Source of the DNA: Paracoccus sp. TOH
GTDB lineage: Bacteria; Pseudomonadota; Alphaproteobacteria; Rhodobacterales; Rhodobacteraceae
Direction: 5' to 3'
Assembly (NCBI RefSeq): GCF_030388245.1
Contig: NZ_CP098360.1
Coordinates: 664,001-728,000 of the forward strand
DNA length: 64,000 nt
The position numbers and the translations under genes are program-made. The notes below the pieces were generated by a model that saw nothing but the letters and a program-made list of their open reading frames with translations, was not told where the DNA came from and searched no databases. Positions 7,545 to 16,259 of this stretch are shown here, piece by piece. How positions within the stretch are numbered: position 1 is the stretch's first letter; every line of letters starts with the position of its first letter.

Positions 7545-7747
7545 GAGTTGGACTATATCCGTTCTGGTAGGAAAGCCTGCTGGCCGTAGCAGATTTGGGC
7601 CTGCGGTCACAGCATACCCACGAGATTTAGGGCAGTCAACAAGGATTATGCCTAAGGTGTTGTTTACAATATGTATTTAGATTGATTGTGGAGCGCCACA
7701 TTCGACCAGCTCGAACTGATGAAGCTGCTTGATACGTGCCGCTGCAC

Positions 7748-7936
7748 CTAGCTCTGGTCAGAAAGCGCACGGATAAGGGTTTCGACAATCAGCTTTTCGA
7801 TTTCATCCAACCGCATCTGCTTCTCGATAGCCAGGCGCTCGACAAGCGTTGCAATCTCTGGGTCACGAGGCCCGTACAGTGCCCAGTCTCGGATCAGGGC
7901 GGCATCAGGATGCTGTTGGGCAGGTGTGGTGGCCAT
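7748..7936 (-). CDS. Small hypothetical protein, 62 residues
   Basis: An acidic, helix-prone peptide (PEIATLVERLAIEKQMRLDE) without a known domain. It lies between the XRE regulator and the Ner-like gene on the same strand, in the same AT-richer DNA. No strong ribosome-binding site is visible. It may be a real accessory gene of the mobile module; evidence is limited to context and amino-acid balance. Confidence 0.4.
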   Translation of the reverse strand: MATTPAQQHPDAALIRDWALYGPRDPEIATLVERLAIEKQMRLDEIEKLIVETLIRALSDQS

Positions 7937-8126
7937 AGCTCTTTAATACCCGATATGGGCGCATGGGTCGAGAACCAGCGCTTCTGCGTTGCCATTGCCT
8001 TCGAGGTAACAAAGCGCGAAGGCAGCAACCAAATGGCGCCAGATCATGCAGCCGAGCCAAAGCTAGCACCTTCATCGCTGCCGCCGTTTCCCTCACAATC
8101 TCACAGCAGCCACGATTCCGGCAACC

Positions 8127-8381
8127 TCAGTGCTGGCCCCTTTCGCTGAACTCAGCCTCAACCGCACCGATAAGCTCTACCATGGAAAGCCCCAGACCTT
8201 GGCACAGGCCATGAATGGTCGCCAAGCTGGGTTGGTGTCGGCGGCTCTCGAGGAGTGAGACATATCGCATGCTGACTCCGGCTCTGTGTGCAAGCTCCTC
8301 CTGAGACAGGCCAGCCGCATTCCGCTGCTTTCGCAGGATTTTTGCAAAGGCTTCCAGAAGGGCATCGTCTGCGTCGGGCAT
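8127..8381 (-). CDS. XRE-family transcriptional regulator
   Basis: An 84-residue single-domain regulator. Residues 13-68 (AKILRKQRNAAGLSQEELAH, then VSMRYVSLLESRRHQPS) form a classic Cro/C1-type helix-turn-helix, with SQEELAHRAGVSMRYVSLLE as helices 2 and 3. No effector domain follows. Two tandem 19-bp repeats sit 35-72 bp before the start and are likely its own operator. It is the first gene downstream of the tniQ terminator hairpin. Confidence 0.85.
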   Translation of the reverse strand: MPDADDALLEAFAKILRKQRNAAGLSQEELAHRAGVSMRYVSLLESRRHQPSLATIHGLCQGLGLSMVELIGAVEAEFSERGQH

Positions 8382-8415
8382 CCCGGATGCAGACGCTCAG
8401 ACGGGGGTTAATTCT

Positions 8416-8453
8416 ATGAAGTATTCTGTGAATTATGAAGAAAACTGTGAATT
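8416..8453. repeat. Two tandem 19-bp repeats upstream of xre gene
   Basis: Copies at 8416-8434 and 8435-8453 share ATGAAG, four variable bases, then CTGTGAATT (16 of 19 identical). They lie in the promoter region of the minus-strand XRE gene, so they look like paired operator sites for that regulator. Confidence 0.55.
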
Positions 8454-8536
8454 TGTGGAGAAGCCATTTAACAGGCCAAACAGACCGGCAGTTCGACCTG
8501 CCCTTTTTCTCAGCTAGCGTTGCCTCACCGTGCGCA

Positions 8537-8567
8537 TGACAAAGCCGGCGCATAGCCGGCTTTGTCA
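8537..8567 (-). terminator. Hairpin after tniQ
   Basis: A perfect 13-bp stem (TGACAAAGCCGGC with its complement) around a 5-base loop, 11 bp after the tniQ stop codon. No strong T-run follows, but position and symmetry suit a transcription terminator. Confidence 0.6.
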
Positions 8568-8577
8568 GATCATGGGT

Positions 8578-10370
8578 TTACGCAACGTCGGCGCGTCGAA
8601 AGATCATTGTGCTACGTAATCCCAACGGGAGCGGCAGCACGCCATTGGAGATCTGATGGTTGAACTCGTCGTCAGCGGATCGACCTGACCGTTCGATCAG
8701 CTCGTTCAAGGAGACATGTGCTGCCTGAAATTCCTCAAGCGATTTTCTGCAGCTGTACTTACCGCCTCTGATGCTGACGCTCTTACGCTTCGTAGGGGGC
8801 GCAAGAAAGCCAGCTTGCCGCAGGCGATAAACTGTTGGCCTGCTGATCTTTAGAAGCCGAGCAACGCTCCATGAGGATGCGACGGGTTCTTGGGGTCGGC
8901 GGTAGATACCGTTCAAAGAGCTTGGATGAACTCGGAATGCTCGGAAATCTTCGGCGGTAGTTCCGTCGAAATATAGCGGAATGCGGCCCTCAAGAATGAG
9001 CTTCGTGAGTGCCGTGATCGACACGCCACGCCGACATGCTGCTGTCGAGATGTTGATAAGATCTTTGATCGCTCCGGCGCGGGTCGCGAGACCTCGTAAC
9101 CTCTCCAGGAACGCCTTCAAATCTTCGGACCGGTAGATCGTCGACCTTTTGCCATATTCCGATTGCTTTGGGATGAGGCCATGGCTTGCCATGCGCGCAA
9201 GCACCACCGTTTCAACACCAACGATCTGTGCGGCTTCCCTCGCGCTTAGGCGCGTGGCGACCTCGGCGATGATGTCGTTAAGCAGGACTGTGGGGATATA
9301 TCGCGTCAGCGTGTAAAACCTGTCACTCGCATGCGGTTTTGCCATTCCCAATGTGACCAATTTCTGACCGAGCCTATGGTGAGGAATATCGAACACCTGC
9401 TTTGCCGTGGAGAAGGAGTGAACCTGCTGCTCCGGACAAGGCTTCCCCAGAACAATGGACCCGACCGTAACCGGGAAGTTCTCAAAAATGAACTCCCGGA
9501 CAACGTCACGCACAACGTCAAAATCTCGGTCATCGTCGCGAAAGCGCAGCCAATCGAAGAACACGCCGTAGTGTGAACGGTAGAGTTTTTCCCCGACCGG
9601 ATGAGAGTCCTGAATTTCCTTGAGCTTTTGACGCAACGCCTCCGGACCCCCGCGAAGGATGCTCAAGCCAGCGGTGCCGGCCGCTGCACATTGCGCGTCG
9701 GCAAGTTCCGCTCGCTTTACCCTTGGTCCCAAGGTCAGAAGCGCGCCAAGCATCTCGCAAGTTTGCGCTGCAATATGAAACGGCAAGCGGTCCAGCCAGC
9801 TTTTTCCCGGTCCGATCAGGATTCGATCGGTCAAATACCGCTCCAGTTCCTGATCCTGTGACGCAGCCAAATCACCAGCTGTTGGTTGAAACCCGTCGAG
9901 CATGGGGACGTGATCAAAACAATCATTGCCGTTCTTTGGCTTGGGAACTGCAACGAGATGGCGCCCGTGCTTCACACAGGTGCGGATCGCCGCGAGTTGC
10001 CAGACCCCATGATGGACGATTTCTGTCGTGTTGCGCACCTCGCTGATACACATGGGGCAAATCCGAAGCGTTGTCCGTATGAACCCCGTGAATTTGATGC
10101 GTTCGTTTCCGAGTCGAAACCAACCCGGTTCAATCAGGGAAGGTGTTGCCGCTTGCAGCGGGACGGGATCGATATCGCCCAGAACTGCCAACCTTTGGAT
10201 TTCGACCGGATCGCCGTTTACAAGCGCGAAGTAGTCGATCCCAACGTCCGAGCAGAAGGCGATCAACCGGGCACGCCGTTCCGCCGAGCTAGGCGAGAGG
10301 CGAAGGATGTCGCGGATTCCCCTATCGTGGTGGGCACCGTCAACGGTAGCGGTTTTGTCGCGGTGAACAT
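8578..10370 (-). pseudogene. tniQ: TniQ/TnsD-type targeting protein, frameshifted
   Basis: The true start is the ATG at 10370, which overlaps the tniB stop as TGATG. It reads MFTATKPLPLTVPTTIGESA, then SFASRLARRNGVPG and a TGA at 10265-10263. The rest of the protein continues in another frame from LIAFCSDVGIDYFALVNGD onward, giving about 597 codons if the shift is mended. TniQ features after the shift are the CPMC cysteine pair, the Trp-containing HHGVWQL, and TCVKHGRHL. Two C-terminal helix-turn-helix segments follow (LSAREAAQIVGVETVVLARM; WSVARLLKISRPTVYRLRQA). TniQ/TnsD proteins pick the insertion site. One indel has inactivated it, or there is a sequencing error. An alternative reading starts at 10482 in the main frame, but its first ~70 residues are not TniQ-like. 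Confidence 0.75.
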
Positions 10371-10750
10371 CAGCGTTGCTCCCGTGAGAAGACCTGCCGC
10401 GCATCGACCCGATAAAAATCGGGAATAACGAACGGGTTGAACGAGTCGTCGCAGGCGGTCCGCAGGTGATAGGCGCGGGCAAAATCTTGGGGTGCCAGCT
10501 GGCGGGCCCCGTTGAGGAAAGCCTGTTCGATGGCCGCCAGCGTCAATTCGATGACCAGACCGAACTGATTGGCTGCCGCATGGATCAGCCGTTCGCCATG
10601 TGGCAGCTCGACAATACCGGGGGCGGGAGGCAGTCCGGCCCGCTTGCAGTAGTTTTCCACGAGATCGAGCACGTCATTGCCATGCGCAATGCCGCGCCGC
10701 AAGTCAGCTTCCCGCCCAACGCGTCGATCGAGTCTCGCAAAATGGCGGCT
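10370..10750 (-). pseudogene. tniB: 3' remnant of tniB/tnsC AAA ATPase
   Basis: The frame ending at 10370 carries a recognisable TniB/TnsC C-terminus: DVLDLVENYCKRAGLPPAPG, ERLIHAAANQFGLVIELTLA, AIEQAFLNGARQLAPQDFAR, and a final NPFVIPDFYRVDARQVF. The Walker motifs that should lie upstream are absent, and the frame beyond about 10750 shows no homology. TniB is the ATPase that links transposase to TniQ. The stop/start overlap with tniQ (TGATG) preserves the original operon structure. Confidence 0.6.
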
Positions 10751-10997
10751 ATGATGCAAGGTGATGAGCGGCCGCGTCCGGCATAGCAAACGCAGGCGGC
10801 CGAGATCTTTAGTGTCGTCATACTTAGTCGGTGGTGATCTCAGCTCAGATGTCCGGCGTTTGACGGAAAGGCGAATCCGGTAGCCTCTCTGTGACCAACC
10901 ATAACCACTGGTGGCAAGCACATTCTCAAGTTTCTTTAATCACGCAAAATCAGTGAGTTGATTGGTTATCAATAGGAGGGAGAGGCAATTCTTGTGA

Positions 10998-11022
10998 TCA
11001 AAAAGGCAGAACTATCTACCTC
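10998..11022 (+). repeat. 25-bp palindrome-containing repeat, right copy
   Basis: This matches 929-953 at 23 of 25 bases in direct orientation. It is enclosed by a further perfect inverted pair, GTGATCA (10994-11000) and TGATCAC (11023-11029). It lies 16 bp from the 3' end of the tRNA-Pro gene, at the junction between island and core. Confidence 0.6.
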
Positions 11023-11037
11023 TGATCACGGGAAAAA

Positions 11038-11114
11038 TGGTCGGAGCGAGAGGATTCGAACCTCCGACCCCCTGCTCCCGAAGCAGGTGCGCTACCAGGC
11101 TGCGCTACGCTCCG
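11038..11114 (-). tRNA. tRNA-Pro (anticodon CGG)
   Basis: A 77-base tRNA with encoded CCA. The acceptor arms CGGAGCG/CGCTCCG pair fully. The anticodon stem CCTGC/GCAGG encloses loop TTCGGGA, giving anticodon CGG, and the T-arm contains GGTTCGAATCC. It reads codon CCG. A promoter with TTGCAT and TACCTG boxes lies upstream on the core side. The accessory island begins at its 3' side, a common integration context. Confidence 0.95.
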
Positions 11115-11125
11115 ACCGTGTGGGG

Positions 11126-11154
11126 CAGGTAGCCGCTGGGGCGGCGGAATGCAA
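11126..11154 (-). promoter_or_regulatory. Promoter of tRNA-Pro
   Basis: On the minus strand, TTGCAT (11149-11154) and TACCTG (11126-11131) are separated by 17 bp and end 11 bp before the tRNA. Spacing and position fit a sigma70-type promoter. Confidence 0.5.
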
Positions 11155-11203
11155 GGGGGAATCTTGCATCTTCGCCCTGTAAAACCGCAGCGGCCAAGCC
11201 GCC

Positions 11204-12157
11204 TCAGCCCCGCTCGCGCAGCAGGCGTTGCAGCAGGCTCCAGCGCGGCGCGGTCACCGCCTCGCTGCCGAAGCGCGCCCGTGTCGCCGGGCGCAGCCGC
11301 GAGGCGCCCAGCCGCTCGCGCATCAGGATGTAGAGCCCCGATGCCATGATCAGCCCCGCCCCCAGCACCGTCGGGCCGTCCGGACGCTCGCCGAACAGAA
11401 ACCAGCCATAGGCCACCGCCCAGAGCATCTGCGAATATTGCATCGGCGCGACATTGGCCGCCTCGCCGGCCTGATAGGCCAGGATCAGCAGAAAGCCCGC
11501 CGCCAGACCCAGGGCGGCGATCACCCCGGTCAGCGCCAGGTCGCCCAGCTCCATCGGCCGATAGGCGAAACCCAGCGAGGCGCCGGTCAGCAAGAAATTC
11601 CCGATCATCGGCCAGAGCAGCAGGATCACCGTCCGTTCGGACCGGCCCAGGCGCCGCACGGCGATCGCGGAAAGCGCCGTCGCCGTCGCCCCCATCAGCG
11701 CCGCCAGATGGCCGAGGCCCAGGGGCGTCGCGCCGGGGCGCAGCACGATCAGCACCCCGCAAAGCCCGGCACAGACCGCCAGCCAGCGATGCACCCCGAC
11801 CCTTTCGCCCAGCAGCGGCACCGACAACACGGTGACCAGCAGCGGCGCGGCGAAAAGGATGGAATAGACCTGCGCCAGCGGCAGCACTGAAAAGGCATAG
11901 AAGCCGCCGATGCCCGAGGCGACAATGCAGAGCGAGCGCAGCCCGACCCAGAACGGGTTGCGCGGCCGCAAGGTGCCATGCGTCGGATCGCGCAGCAGCA
12001 GCACCGCCAGCGGCGGAAAGGACAACAGCGCCGAGAAGAACAGGATCTGCAGCGCCGGATAGGTTCCGCCCAGCAGCTTGATGATCACGTCATGGGTCGA
12101 ATAGAGCCCCATGGACAGAAGGGCGAGCAGCGCGCCCTTGATATTGCCCGCCGTCAT
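11204..12157 (-). CDS. EamA/DMT-family transporter
   Basis: A 317-residue protein from the ATG at 12157; further upstream codons in frame are not protein-like. It has about ten hydrophobic segments arranged as two EamA repeats, beginning IKGALLALLSMGLYSTHDVI. The repeated marker LAQVYSILFAAPLLVTVLSV sits before the middle, and NVAPMQYSQMLWAVAYGWFL matches it in the second half. These inner-membrane proteins export metabolites or amino acids; the substrate is unknown. It follows leuB on the same strand, beyond a strong hairpin, so it probably has its own promoter. Confidence 0.85.
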   Translation of the reverse strand: MTAGNIKGALLALLSMGLYSTHDVIIKLLGGTYPALQILFFSALLSFPPLAVLLLRDPTHGTLRPRNPFWVGLRSLCIVASGIGGFYAFSVLPLAQVYSILFAAPLLVTVLSVPLLGERVGVHRWLAVCAGLCGVLIVLRPGATPLGLGHLAALMGATATALSAIAVRRLGRSERTVILLLWPMIGNFLLTGASLGFAYRPMELGDLALTGVIAALGLAAGFLLILAYQAGEAANVAPMQYSQMLWAVAYGWFLFGERPDGPTVLGAGLIMASGLYILMRERLGASRLRPATRARFGSEAVTAPRWSLLQRLLRERG

Positions 12158-12182
12158 GCGCCCCTCCGACGCTCCGCGATGG

Positions 12183-12210
12183 GGCCGCGCCTGTCCCGGC
12201 AGGCGCGGCC
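12183..12210 (-). terminator. Hairpin after leuB
   Basis: A perfect 11-bp GC stem (GGCCGCGCCTG and its complement) with a 6-base loop, 6 bp after the leuB stop. There is no T-run, so it acts as a terminator or 3' stabiliser. Confidence 0.55.
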
Positions 12211-12216
12211 GGCCGA

Positions 12217-13335
12217 TTACAGTGCCGAAAGCGCCGCGACGATGTGGTCGCCCATCTCGGCGGTCGAGACCGGCTTGCCGCCCTCGGCGCCCATCAGGTC
12301 GCCGGTGCGCAGGCCGTCGGCCAGCACCTTCTCGACGGCTTTCTCCAGCAGATCGGCCTCGGCGCCCAGGTCGAAGGAATAGCGCAGGCACATGGCGAAG
12401 CTGAGGATGCAGGCGATCGGGTTGGCCTTGCCCTGGCCGGCGATGTCGGGGGCCGAGCCATGCACCGGCTCGTACAGCGCCTTGGGCCGGCCGTTCGCCA
12501 TCGGCGCCCCCAAGGATGCCGAGGGCAGCATGCCCAGGCTGCCGGTCAGCATCGCCGCCGCGTCGGACAGGATGTCGCCGAACAGGTTGTCGGTCACGAT
12601 CACGTCGAACTGGCGCGGGTTTCTGACCAGCTGCATGGCGCCGTTATCGGCATACATGTGCGACAGTTCCACGTCGGGATATTCGTTGTCATGGACCCAT
12701 TGCACCTCCTCGCGCCACAGGATGCCGGATTCCATGACGTTAGCCTTTTCCATCGAGCAGACGCGGTTGCCGCGCTTGCGGGCCAGCTCGAAGGCGGCGC
12801 GGGCGACGCGGCGGATCTCGCCCGAGGTATAGCGCTGGGTGTTCACGCCGACGCGGCCCCCCTCGTTGCCGGGGGTGTCGTCATCGGAAATGCCGCGCGG
12901 CTCGCCGAAATAGACGCCCGAGGTCAATTCGCGCACGATCAGGATGTCGAGCCCGGCCACCACGTCCCGTTTCAGCGAGCTGAAATCGGCCAGCGCGTCG
13001 AAGCATTGCGCCGGGCGCAGGTTGGCGAACAGGTCCATCTCCTTGCGCAGGCGCAGCAGGCCGCGCTCGGGCTTCACCGAGAAGTCCAGATTGTCGTATT
13101 TCGGCCCGCCCACGGCGCCCAGCAGCACCGCGTCGGCCGCCTGCGCCCGGGCCATTGTCTCGTCGGCCAGGGGCTTGCCGTGCTTGTCATAGGCGGCGCC
13201 GCCGACCAGATCCTCGCTGACGGCGAAGGACAGGCCGCGGTTCTTCTCGAACCAGCCGATCACCTTGCGCACTTCGGCCATGACCTCGGGGCCGATGCCG
13301 TCGCCGGGCAGGATCAGCAGGGAATAGGTGGTCAT
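12217..13335 (-). CDS. leuB: 3-isopropylmalate dehydrogenase
   Basis: A 372-residue enzyme of leucine synthesis that oxidises and decarboxylates 3-isopropylmalate with NAD. The start [18 protein letters not shown] at the ATG 13335 carries the family N-terminal motif. Other signatures are [20 protein letters not shown], the substrate-binding [15 protein letters not shown], the metal/active-site [20 protein letters not shown], and the NAD-binding [20 protein letters not shown]. Length is normal. A three-codon longer start at 13344 is less likely. It is followed by a hairpin, so it may be monocistronic. Confidence 0.97.
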   Translation of the reverse strand: MTTYSLLILPGDGIGPEVMAEVRKVIGWFEKNRGLSFAVSEDLVGGAAYDKHGKPLADETMARAQAADAVLLGAVGGPKYDNLDFSVKPERGLLRLRKEMDLFANLRPAQCFDALADFSSLKRDVVAGLDILIVRELTSGVYFGEPRGISDDDTPGNEGGRVGVNTQRYTSGEIRRVARAAFELARKRGNRVCSMEKANVMESGILWREEVQWVHDNEYPDVELSHMYADNGAMQLVRNPRQFDVIVTDNLFGDILSDAAAMLTGSLGMLPSASLGAPMANGRPKALYEPVHGSAPDIAGQGKANPIACILSFAMCLRYSFDLGAEADLLEKAVEKVLADGLRTGDLMGAEGGKPVSTAEMGDHIVAALSAL

Positions 13336-13483
13336 CGCAGGCATCCTCTATGCTTCTGGCTGTTGGTCAATCGCGTATCCTTGCGCCTGTGCTGCGTCAA
13401 GTTCACGGCGAATTGGGTTGCGCTGGCGGATCGGATCGGGCCGGATGGACCCGGAAACGCAAGACCAAACGAAGGGGGCGACC

Positions 13484-13885
13484 ATGAAGACAGGTGCGGT
13501 CACGACCGGCGCCTTGGCCTTTCTCGCCACGGCGGCACTGGCCGATGGAGGTGTCACCGTGCAGCTTCCCGATGTCTCGGGTCTCAGCGATGCCGAGGCG
13601 AAATCGCTGATCGCCGAACTGGCGAATGTCAATGTCATCACCTCGAACTGCCCGGATTACGCGATCACGGACGGCGAATGGACATTGATCACCGGGACGG
13701 GCGACCGGCTGGCGGCCAAGCTGGGGCTGGATGCCTCGGCCTATGACCGCACCTATTACGGGCCGGCCTTCAAGCTGCTGGACGATCCCGGCGCCTGCGA
13801 CCGGATCGGGCCGACCGCCAAGCCGCTGATCCAGCGCCTTGTCGGAATGGGCGGCGGCACCGCGCCGCTGACGCAATCGCAGTAA
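13484..13885 (+). CDS. Small secreted protein, function unknown
   Basis: A 133-residue protein beginning MKTGAVTTGALAFLATAALA, a clear Sec signal peptide cleaved after Ala-Leu-Ala. The mature part is about 113 residues with two cysteines (NCPDYAI; PGACDRI), which could form one disulfide. No domain recognised. It lies divergent from leuB with a GAAGGGGG ribosome-binding site. It is probably periplasmic. Confidence 0.75.
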   Translation: MKTGAVTTGALAFLATAALADGGVTVQLPDVSGLSDAEAKSLIAELANVNVITSNCPDYAITDGEWTLITGTGDRLAAKLGLDASAYDRTYYGPAFKLLDDPGACDRIGPTAKPLIQRLVGMGGGTAPLTQSQ

Positions 13886-13970
13886 GTTACGCGTCGCCCG
13901 CGCAACCGCATTCCGGGCGCCGGCAAGACGGGCGCTTGCCGGCGCCGGCGCGGCGTCCTAGCCTGCGCGC

Positions 13971-14780
13971 ATGACCGCCGATCCGACTTACAGGGGATTC
14001 GCGCTGGACGCCGAGACGGCGCTGGCGCTTCTGCAATGGCAGGCCGAGCTGGGCGCGGACGAGCCATGTCTCGACGCGCCGCTCGACCGCTATGAGCTGT
14101 CCGAGCGGGCCGAGGCCGCCCCGACCCCTGCCGCCCCGCCCCCCGCTGCGCCCGCCAAGGCCCGCGACGACGCGGCCGAGGATCTGGCCGCCCAGGCCGA
14201 GGCCATGGCCGCGGCCGCCGCGACCCTGGCCGAGCTGGCGGCGGCGCAGGAAGCCTTCGACGGCATCGAGTTGAAGAAGGGCGCGCGCAATTTCTGCTTT
14301 TGCGACGGCAATCCGGCGGCGCGGGTCATGATCATCGGCGAGGCCCCGGGCGAGGAGGAGGACCGGCAGGGCCGGCCCTTCGTCGGCCGGGCGGGGCAAT
14401 TGCTCGACCGGATGTTCGCCGCCATCGGCCTGTCGCGCCAGGCGGTGGATGCGGAACGCGCGCTCTACATCACCAATGTGCTGACCTGGCGCCCGCCGGG
14501 CAACCGCCGCCCCGAGCCGGCCGAGATCGCCATGATGCTGCCCTTTCTGCGCCGCCATGTCGAGCTGGTCCAGCCGCAACTGCTGGTGCTGATGGGCAAC
14601 ACGCCCTGCATCGCGCTGCTGAACCGCCAGGGCATCCTGAAGCTGCGCGGCACCTGGACCGAAGCCTTCGGCCTGCCGGCGCTGCCGATGGCCCATCCGG
14701 CCTATCTGCTGCGCACGCCGGCCGCCAAGCGCGAGGCCTGGGCGGACCTGCTGTCGCTTTCCGCCCGGCTCGAGGGCTAG
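13971..14780 (+). CDS. Uracil-DNA glycosylase, family 4/5-like
   Basis: A 269-residue DNA repair enzyme that removes uracil from DNA. The N-terminal ~95 residues are an Ala/Pro/Glu-rich linker. The catalytic domain has [19 protein letters not shown] near residue 120, the [18 protein letters not shown] segment near 165, and the late [18 protein letters not shown] motif with its histidine. Cysteines near 109-111 (FCFC) and in NTPCIALL may belong to the Fe-S cluster, but the usual FDGC cysteine is Ile here. The stop overlaps the convergent DsbD-like gene by four bases. Confidence 0.88.
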   Translation: MTADPTYRGFALDAETALALLQWQAELGADEPCLDAPLDRYELSERAEAAPTPAAPPPAAPAKARDDAAEDLAAQAEAMAAAAATLAELAAAQEAFDGIELKKGARNFCFCDGNPAARVMIIGEAPGEEEDRQGRPFVGRAGQLLDRMFAAIGLSRQAVDAERALYITNVLTWRPPGNRRPEPAEIAMMLPFLRRHVELVQPQLLVLMGNTPCIALLNRQGILKLRGTWTEAFGLPALPMAHPAYLLRTPAAKREAWADLLSLSARLEG

Positions 14781-15559
14781 TCGGTCTCCTCGCGGCAACC
14801 CTGGAAGGCGACCGCATCGTCGGGGCCGATCAGCGTCACCCGCAGCGCCTGCGGGTCCAGCGGGAAGGGCTTGCCCGAAGCGGCGACGAAATCCGCCTGC
14901 GCGGTCAAGCGGCGGCCCGCGCGTCCGGTGTCGGGGGCAGAGACCCAGATGTCCTCCTGGGACAGCTCCATCGCCACCTCGCCGCCACGGCCGCTTTCCG
15001 CCTCGGGCAAGGTCGCGGTGACCTGCATCCCGTCCTTGATCGGCTCGATCCGGCAGTCCGGCTGCGCATCCGAGGACTGGGGCTGGCGGGCGATGGCGGC
15101 CTGGATCACCGGGTCGGGGCCGGGGCCGGCCGGCGGCGCCTCCAGCATCACCTGCGCCGGCACGCAAATGTCCAGGCAAAGCCCGAAATCCACCGTGGCG
15201 CGCAGCGCCACCGGCGCGCCGGGACGGGCGGGAACGATCTCGATCGGCAGGACCAGCTCGTCGTGATAGCCCAGCGTCCGCTCGCCGCCCGAATCGATCA
15301 CCTCGGGGCGGGGCCAAAGCAGCCGCGCCTCGGCCAGGTTGTCCGAGGCCTGCCAGTCGAAGCGCGGCGGCACGCCGGCATCGCCGGGGCTGCGCCAATA
15401 GGTCTTCCAGCCCGGCTCCAGGTCCAGCCGCAGCGCGGTCATGCGATGACCTTCGGGCGTGACCCAGCCGGGCAGCAGCTCGGCCGCGACCAGCCCGGGC
15501 GGCAGGTCCTGCGCCAGGGCCGGCGCGGCGGTCAGGAAAATCAGAGCAAGGGTCTTCAT
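14777..15559 (-). CDS. DsbD alpha-like periplasmic protein
   Basis: A 260-residue protein with a signal peptide (MKTLALIFLTAAPALAQ). The mature part matches the N-terminal, soluble domain of protein-disulfide reductase DsbD, including FGLCLDICVPAQ near residue 125, whose two Cys (CxxxC) are the redox pair. No transmembrane or thioredoxin domains follow, so it is a stand-alone domain. It would pass electrons to periplasmic thiols or cytochrome c/copper assembly factors; the partner is unknown. Confidence 0.82.
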   Translation of the reverse strand: MKTLALIFLTAAPALAQDLPPGLVAAELLPGWVTPEGHRMTALRLDLEPGWKTYWRSPGDAGVPPRFDWQASDNLAEARLLWPRPEVIDSGGERTLGYHDELVLPIEIVPARPGAPVALRATVDFGLCLDICVPAQVMLEAPPAGPGPDPVIQAAIARQPQSSDAQPDCRIEPIKDGMQVTATLPEAESGRGGEVAMELSQEDIWVSAPDTGRAGRRLTAQADFVAASGKPFPLDPQALRVTLIGPDDAVAFQGCREETD

Positions 15560-15668
15560 GGCCCCTATCTAGTCGCGCCAAGGCCGTGGCGTGAAGTCAC
15601 ATTCCCGCCAATCCCTTGCGAAATCAGTCCGCAGCGCCGATCTTGATGAAAAGGAGACGGAGCAGATC

Positions 15669-16241
15669 ATGGACAAGTCGAGCAATCTGACCGGCAAGAT
15701 GCTGATCGCCATGCCCGCCATGCGCGATCCGCGCTTCGAGCAATCCGTGATCCTGGTCTGCGCCCATTCCGAGGACGGCGCCATGGGTCTGGTGGTGAAC
15801 CGGCCGCTGCCCGAGATCGGTTTTGCCGACCTGCTGACGCAGTTGGGCATCGATGTGGGCGAGGATGCGCTGGACATTCCCGTGCGCTTCGGCGGTCCGG
15901 TCGAGCCGGGGCGTGGCTTCGTGCTGCATCGGGTGCCCCGCGACATCCAGCTGGGCGAGAACCGGATGCGCATCACCGACGACCTGGCCATGTCCACCAC
16001 CCGCGACATCCTCGAGGATTACGCCCGCGGCCACGGCCCGCAGCCCGCCATGCTGGCGCTCGGCTATGCCGGCTGGGGGCCGGGCCAGCTGGATTCCGAG
16101 ATCCTGCAGAACGGCTGGCTGACCTCGGATCGCGGCGACGAGATCATCTTCGGCGCCGACAATCCCGGGAAATGGCGCGCGGCGCTGAAATCGCTGGGCA
16201 TCGACCCGCTGATGCTGTCGCCCAGCGCCGGCCATGCCTGA
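15669..16241 (+). CDS. YqgE/AlgH family protein
   Basis: A 190-residue protein from the ATG at 15669, preceded by AAGGAGACGG. The family signature DPRFEQSVILVCAHSEDGAM, then GLVVNRPL, is near residues 20-48. FGGPVEPGRGFVLH is near 78, and ALGYAGWGPGQLDSEI near 137. These proteins are conserved and cytoplasmic; their biochemical role is unsettled. Transcribed towards the Sua5-type gene, which ends 18 bp away. Confidence 0.93.
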   Translation: MDKSSNLTGKMLIAMPAMRDPRFEQSVILVCAHSEDGAMGLVVNRPLPEIGFADLLTQLGIDVGEDALDIPVRFGGPVEPGRGFVLHRVPRDIQLGENRMRITDDLAMSTTRDILEDYARGHGPQPAMLALGYAGWGPGQLDSEILQNGWLTSDRGDEIIFGADNPGKWRAALKSLGIDPLMLSPSAGHA

Positions 16242-16259
16242 CGCCCACCCACCCGACAC

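Noticed and set aside
8416..8453. CRISPR-like repeat
   Set aside because: Only two 19-bp copies directly adjacent with no spacer; better explained as operator sites.
11038..11114. Integration of the island by duplication of the tRNA-Pro 3' end
   Set aside because: No copy of the tRNA 3' sequence was found elsewhere in the first 11 kb, and no integrase gene is present in the window; the left end may lie outside.
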